NCBI RefSeq assembly: GCF_001730235.1
Contig: NZ_MIJF01000089.1
Span: 1-64,000, forward strand
Source: Vulcanibacillus modesticaldus
Lineage (GTDB): Bacteria > Bacillota > Bacilli > Tepidibacillales > Tepidibacillaceae
Direction of reading: 5' to 3'
DNA: 64,000 nt
Shown: positions 61,498-64,000 of the stretch, piece by piece
Numbering within the stretch: the stretch's first letter is position 1
Layout of the letters: every line of letters starts with the position of its first letter
Program-made: the position numbers and the translations under genes
Notes under the pieces: model-generated
Told to the model about the DNA's origin: nothing
What the model saw: the letters and a program-made list of their open reading frames with translations, nothing else
Databases searched by the model: none

Positions 61498-62260
61498 ATT
61501 CGACTTCAGATGATTCAATTTTTGCGTTTGAAATAAGTTGGGATACCGTTAAAAACTCGTAACCTTCTTGTTTTAGTTTTTTAATAATTATTGGTAATGC
61601 CTCTTGAGTTTGTTTTGAAGAGTCACTAGCATGCATTAAGATAATATCCCCAGGATGGACTCCTTTGAGAACCCTATTTATTATTTCATTTACACCTGGA
61701 TTCACCCAATCTCTTGAGTCAGTGTCCCACTGAATGACTGTATAACCAAGTCTATTAGCAATGTTTAATACCCGATTATCAAAATCTCCATTTGGCGTAC
61801 GAATAAGGTTTGGTTCTTTTCCAATAAGCTCGGTTAAGATTTTATGGGCTTTTAAAATTTGATTTTCAATTTCTTGATCGGTTAATTTGCTATAATCCAC
61901 ATATTTATGTCCATGACTACCGATTTCATAACCACCGTCGACAATCCTTTTAACTATTTCAGGATGGTCTTTACTCCATGGCGAAGACAAGAAGAAAGTA
62001 ACTTTACCTTGCATACCATTTTCTTCTAAAATATCTAAGATCAGATCAGGGCGTTTGTTCCCCCAGCTGATGTCGAAGGTTAGAGCGATCTGTTTTTTAT
62101 CAGTATTAACACTATAAATAGCCTTTGCACCATCAGAAGAAATGAAAACTGGAATATTTTCTTTTTCTGTATATACAATACCAATAGTAAAAATCAAGGC
62201 AGTGAGAACGATAATAGTTTGTTTGATTTTTTTAGCACTTAAAACCCAAATATATTTCAT
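61496..62260 (-). CDS. pdaB: Sporulation polysaccharide deacetylase PdaB
   Basis: PdaB belongs to the NodB deacetylase family and is needed to keep spores intact late in sporulation. The 254-residue protein begins MKYIWVLSAKKIKQTIIVL with one membrane helix, like B. subtilis PdaB. NodB motif 1 reads ALTFDISWG, so the second aspartate of the usual FDDG is replaced, as in PdaB proteins generally. Motif 2 is EIGSHGHKYVDYS, motif 3 RTPNGDFD, and a late histidine is in ILMHASDSS. A sigma-E-like promoter precedes it. Confidence 0.94.
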   Translation of the reverse strand: MKYIWVLSAKKIKQTIIVLTALIFTIGIVYTEKENIPVFISSDGAKAIYSVNTDKKQIALTFDISWGNKRPDLILDILEENGMQGKVTFFLSSPWSKDHPEIVKRIVDGGYEIGSHGHKYVDYSKLTDQEIENQILKAHKILTELIGKEPNLIRTPNGDFDNRVLNIANRLGYTVIQWDTDSRDWVNPGVNEIINRVLKGVHPGDIILMHASDSSKQTQEALPIIIKKLKQEGYEFLTVSQLISNAKIESSEVE

Positions 62261-62298
62261 AGATATTCAACTCCTAAGTAAAGGTTGTATCACTTAAA

Positions 62299-62326
62299 TA
62301 TCTATGCTGGACAGTTGAGGATATGC
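62299..62326 (-). promoter_or_regulatory. Candidate sigma-E promoter of pdaB
   Basis: On the minus strand GCATATC, a 13-base spacer and CATAGATA lie 39 bases upstream of pdaB. They resemble the sigma-E consensus (KMATATT and CATACAAT). One base of the -10 box differs. Confidence 0.5.
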
Positions 62327-62396
62327 AATTTAATTAATAGCAGAAAATGGTACAAAAATGTGATATTATATTGAATAGATTATAAGGGGTGTTATT

Positions 62397-63014
62397 ATGG
62401 TCAAATTGTTTTGGGACGTCGTTTTAGAAAATAAAAAAAATATCTATAGGGGCATTATTTTATTTTCTCTTAGCATAGCAATCGGATACTTTTTGATGGA
62501 TTCTAATGGACTTATTAAAACCTTTCTAGAGCAGATTGAGGAGATTGCCAATCAAATAAGTGAACAAAACAATATGATGTTTACGATTTTAGTTATTTTT
62601 AAAAATAATTTATTAGTAGCCCTAACGATGATTTTCTCAGGTCTTTTATTTGGTATCATTCCTATAGTATACTTAGTAATTAATGGCATAATTATTGGGG
62701 CATTAATGAAATTAATTATTAATTCTGGACAAACAATTGATTTCTTTCTAGTAGGTGTCTTACCCCATGGTATTTTGGAAGTTCCAGCGATAATTATTTC
62801 TGCAGCATACGGAATGAGATTGGGATTCGCTTTATTTCAATGGATTTTTAATATGTTCAAAGAAAATGCTTCAAAGTATAATAAATTATTCTTTTGGCAC
62901 ATAATAAAACAGATTCCCATTATATTGATGGGTATAACGATATTACTGCTATTAGCAGCCATAATTGAAAGTACATTAACTATTTATTTATTGAATTTAA
63001 TTTATTATCAATAA
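62397..63014 (+). CDS. SpoIIM-family (DUF95) integral membrane protein
   Basis: The 205-residue protein has five or six membrane helices and the family signature GVLPHGILEVPAIIISAAYGMRLG near residue 120 (quoted in two parts: GVLPHGILEVPAI, then IISAAYGMRLG). SpoIIM itself works with SpoIID and SpoIIP in engulfment, but many DUF95 proteins have other roles, and this one is not clearly the orthologue. GGGGTG precedes the ATG. It is divergent from pdaB and 31 bases before an OsmC gene. Confidence 0.82.
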   Translation: MVKLFWDVVLENKKNIYRGIILFSLSIAIGYFLMDSNGLIKTFLEQIEEIANQISEQNNMMFTILVIFKNNLLVALTMIFSGLLFGIIPIVYLVINGIIIGALMKLIINSGQTIDFFLVGVLPHGILEVPAIIISAAYGMRLGFALFQWIFNMFKENASKYNKLFFWHIIKQIPIILMGITILLLLAAIIESTLTIYLLNLIYYQ

Positions 63015-63045
63015 GATAAAATAATTTGATGAGGTGATTTAGAAT

Positions 63046-63465
63046 ATGAAGATGAATGTAGAATGGAAAGGCAATATGATGTTTGAAGGGGAAGGTGGAT
63101 CTGGACATAGTATCGTCATGGATGCCGCTGAAAAAGTGGGCGGTGAAAACAAGGGACCAAGACCAATGGAAATGGTGCTCAGTGGTCTTGGTGGATGCAC
63201 GGGAATGGATGTAGTATCAATCCTTAAAAAAATGAGAAATACTATTGAAACATTTAAGATAGAAATCGATGCTAAAAGAGCAGAAGAGCATCCTAAAAGA
63301 TTCACAGAAATTAATGTTCATTATGTTTTAACAGGTCCAAATTTAGAAAAGAGCAAGGTTGAGAAGGCTATCAATTTAACTCAAGAGAAATATTGTTCTG
63401 TATCTAAGTCCCTAAATGCAAAAATTACATACAGCTACGAAATTAATGGTGAAAAATTTGAATAA
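63046..63465 (+). CDS. OsmC/Ohr-family peroxiredoxin-like protein
   Basis: The 139-residue protein has the OsmC fold with two conserved cysteines, one in SGLGGCTGMDV near residue 50 and one in EKYCSVSKSL near residue 116. Members reduce organic hydroperoxides. The sequence resembles the YhfA-like subgroup more than Ohr. ATG 63046 or 63052 may start translation; GATGAGGTGA is upstream. A terminator follows. Confidence 0.88.
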   Translation: MKMNVEWKGNMMFEGEGGSGHSIVMDAAEKVGGENKGPRPMEMVLSGLGGCTGMDVVSILKKMRNTIETFKIEIDAKRAEEHPKRFTEINVHYVLTGPNLEKSKVEKAINLTQEKYCSVSKSLNAKITYSYEINGEKFE

Positions 63466-63482
63466 TCAGTAGCCAAATTTTT

Positions 63483-63516
63483 TAAAAAATACTCTATAAA
63501 ATGGAGTATTTTTTTT
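63483..63516 (+). terminator. Rho-independent terminator after the OsmC-family gene
   Basis: The stem aaaaaatactc / gagtatttttt with a nine-base loop is followed by T residues. Confidence 0.8.
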
Positions 63517-63578
63517 AAAAAAAGGGAAATTAATTATACAACCAAATTTTTGATTTGCTTTAAAGGGAGCGATATGGT

Positions 63579-63797
63579 GTGCTAGGCTTTTTATTTAATG
63601 ATAGAGAATGCAAAGAATTAGAATATATTTTACGTAGAGAGTTAGACGAAATGTTATTGGACTTAAGTGATTATAGAATAGACGGATCGCTAAAAAAGGC
63701 TATTGAAGATAGATACCATATTATATTTAAAATGTATTCCCGATTTGGAAATACGAAAGAATTATCAAAGTACGCTAGGAGTCGCCAGACGCATTAA
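63579..63797 (+). CDS. Small conserved-looking protein of unknown function (72 aa)
   Basis: I do not recognise this gene with certainty. The 72-residue product (GTG start after AAGGGAG) is mostly helical and charged. It has a hydrophobic start MLGFLF, then RECKELEYILRRELDEMLLD, and a basic C-terminus. One cysteine is present. It looks like small proteins found in Bacillales, but no domain is known to me. It is isolated, between the OsmC terminator and the next operon's promoters. Confidence 0.65.
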   Translation: MLGFLFNDRECKELEYILRRELDEMLLDLSDYRIDGSLKKAIEDRYHIIFKMYSRFGNTKELSKYARSRQTH

Positions 63798-63825
63798 AAA
63801 TTAAATTAAAATATACATTTTTATA

Positions 63826-63855
63826 TTGACATGGCAAATTAAAATATGTTAAATT
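63826..63855 (+). promoter_or_regulatory. Strong promoter P1, probably of the next rRNA operon
   Basis: TTGACA (63826-63831), an 18-bp spacer and TAAATT with a TG extension follow an AT-rich upstream stretch that could serve as an UP element. It is the first of two tandem promoters. Confidence 0.6.
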
Positions 63856-63898
63856 ATAAAACGTCGTTGGATAACATTACTTTATGACAAAAAAAATA

Positions 63899-63928
63899 TT
63901 GACACTATGTAATAGAACGTGTTAATAT
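63899..63928 (+). promoter_or_regulatory. Strong promoter P2, probably of the next rRNA operon
   Basis: TTGACA (63899-63904), an 18-bp spacer and TAATAT with a TG extension lie 73 bases after P1. No start codon with a ribosome-binding site follows before the window ends. A small hairpin (cactt / ggagtg region, near 63939-63955) and an A-rich stretch resemble an rRNA leader. Confidence 0.6.
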
Positions 63929-64000
63929 ATCTATCGTCACTTCTTGATGGAGTGCTGAGATGAATATAGTGCAATAAAACAAACTAAAAAAAATCAAAAA

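Overview
The window is a chromosomal segment from a low-GC, spore-forming Firmicute of the Bacillales type. Gene order follows the Bacillus subtilis block that runs from the ctsR operon through the rpoBC, str, S10, spc and alpha clusters to cwlD, salA, gerD and pdaB. RpoB, RpoC, SigH, NusG and the ribosomal proteins match remembered B. subtilis sequences almost end to end. Sporulation and germination genes (sigH, cwlD, gerD, pdaB) indicate an endospore former. I cannot name the genus from sequence alone.

Layout. 1-330: the 3' end of 23S rRNA, a 5S rRNA and a terminator. 491-1893: a HAD hydrolase and an MgtC-family membrane protein whose 5' end looks frameshifted. 1979-6724: the heat-shock operon ctsR-mcsA-mcsB-clpC with its own CtsR operator. 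6738-7694 (minus strand): a secreted LysM-acid phosphatase inserted between clpC and radA. 7972-11861: radA, disA, psd and pssA. 11961-13760: carD and the PIN/TRAM protein yacL. 13773-16499: ispD, ispF and gltX. 16482-21330: a cysteine T-box, cysE, cysS, mrnC, rlmB, rae1 and sigH. 21386-33066: rpmG, secE, nusG, rplKA, rplJL, an RsmC-like methylase and rpoBC. 33073-37944: the str operon (rplGB, rpsL, rpsG, fusA, tuf). 38126-38989: a DMT-family transporter placed between tuf and rpsJ. 39005-54222: the S10, spc and alpha clusters through rplQ. 54254-58545: the ECF transporter module, truA, rplM and rpsI. 58674-63797: sporulation and accessory genes. The window ends at 63826-64000 with two strong tandem promoters, probably those of the next rRNA operon, because rRNA operons follow pdaB in B. 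subtilis as well.

How the genes work together. Most of the window makes the gene-expression machinery: about 30 ribosomal proteins, RNA polymerase core subunits, NusG, elongation factors G and Tu, IF-1, Sec translocase subunits, tRNA synthetases and rRNA or mRNA modifying and cleaving enzymes. Around this core sit protein quality control (the McsB arginine kinase feeding ClpCP), c-di-AMP synthesis (DisA), phosphatidylethanolamine synthesis (PssA, Psd), isoprenoid precursors (IspD, IspF) and vitamin uptake (EcfA1, EcfA2, EcfT). Control is visible as sigma-A type promoters, rho-independent terminators, one T-box, L10 and L13 type leaders and a CtsR box. Candidate sigma-G and sigma-E promoters precede gerD and pdaB.

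This is overwhelmingly conserved core genome. I found no CRISPR array, insertion sequence, prophage, tRNA gene or defence system, and no clear new system. The observations most worth checking are a structured segment before rpoA, a Ser-Ser in place of Gly-Ser at the presumed cleavage site of Psd, a 37-bp intergenic repeat present twice, and the frameshifted start of the MgtC gene.
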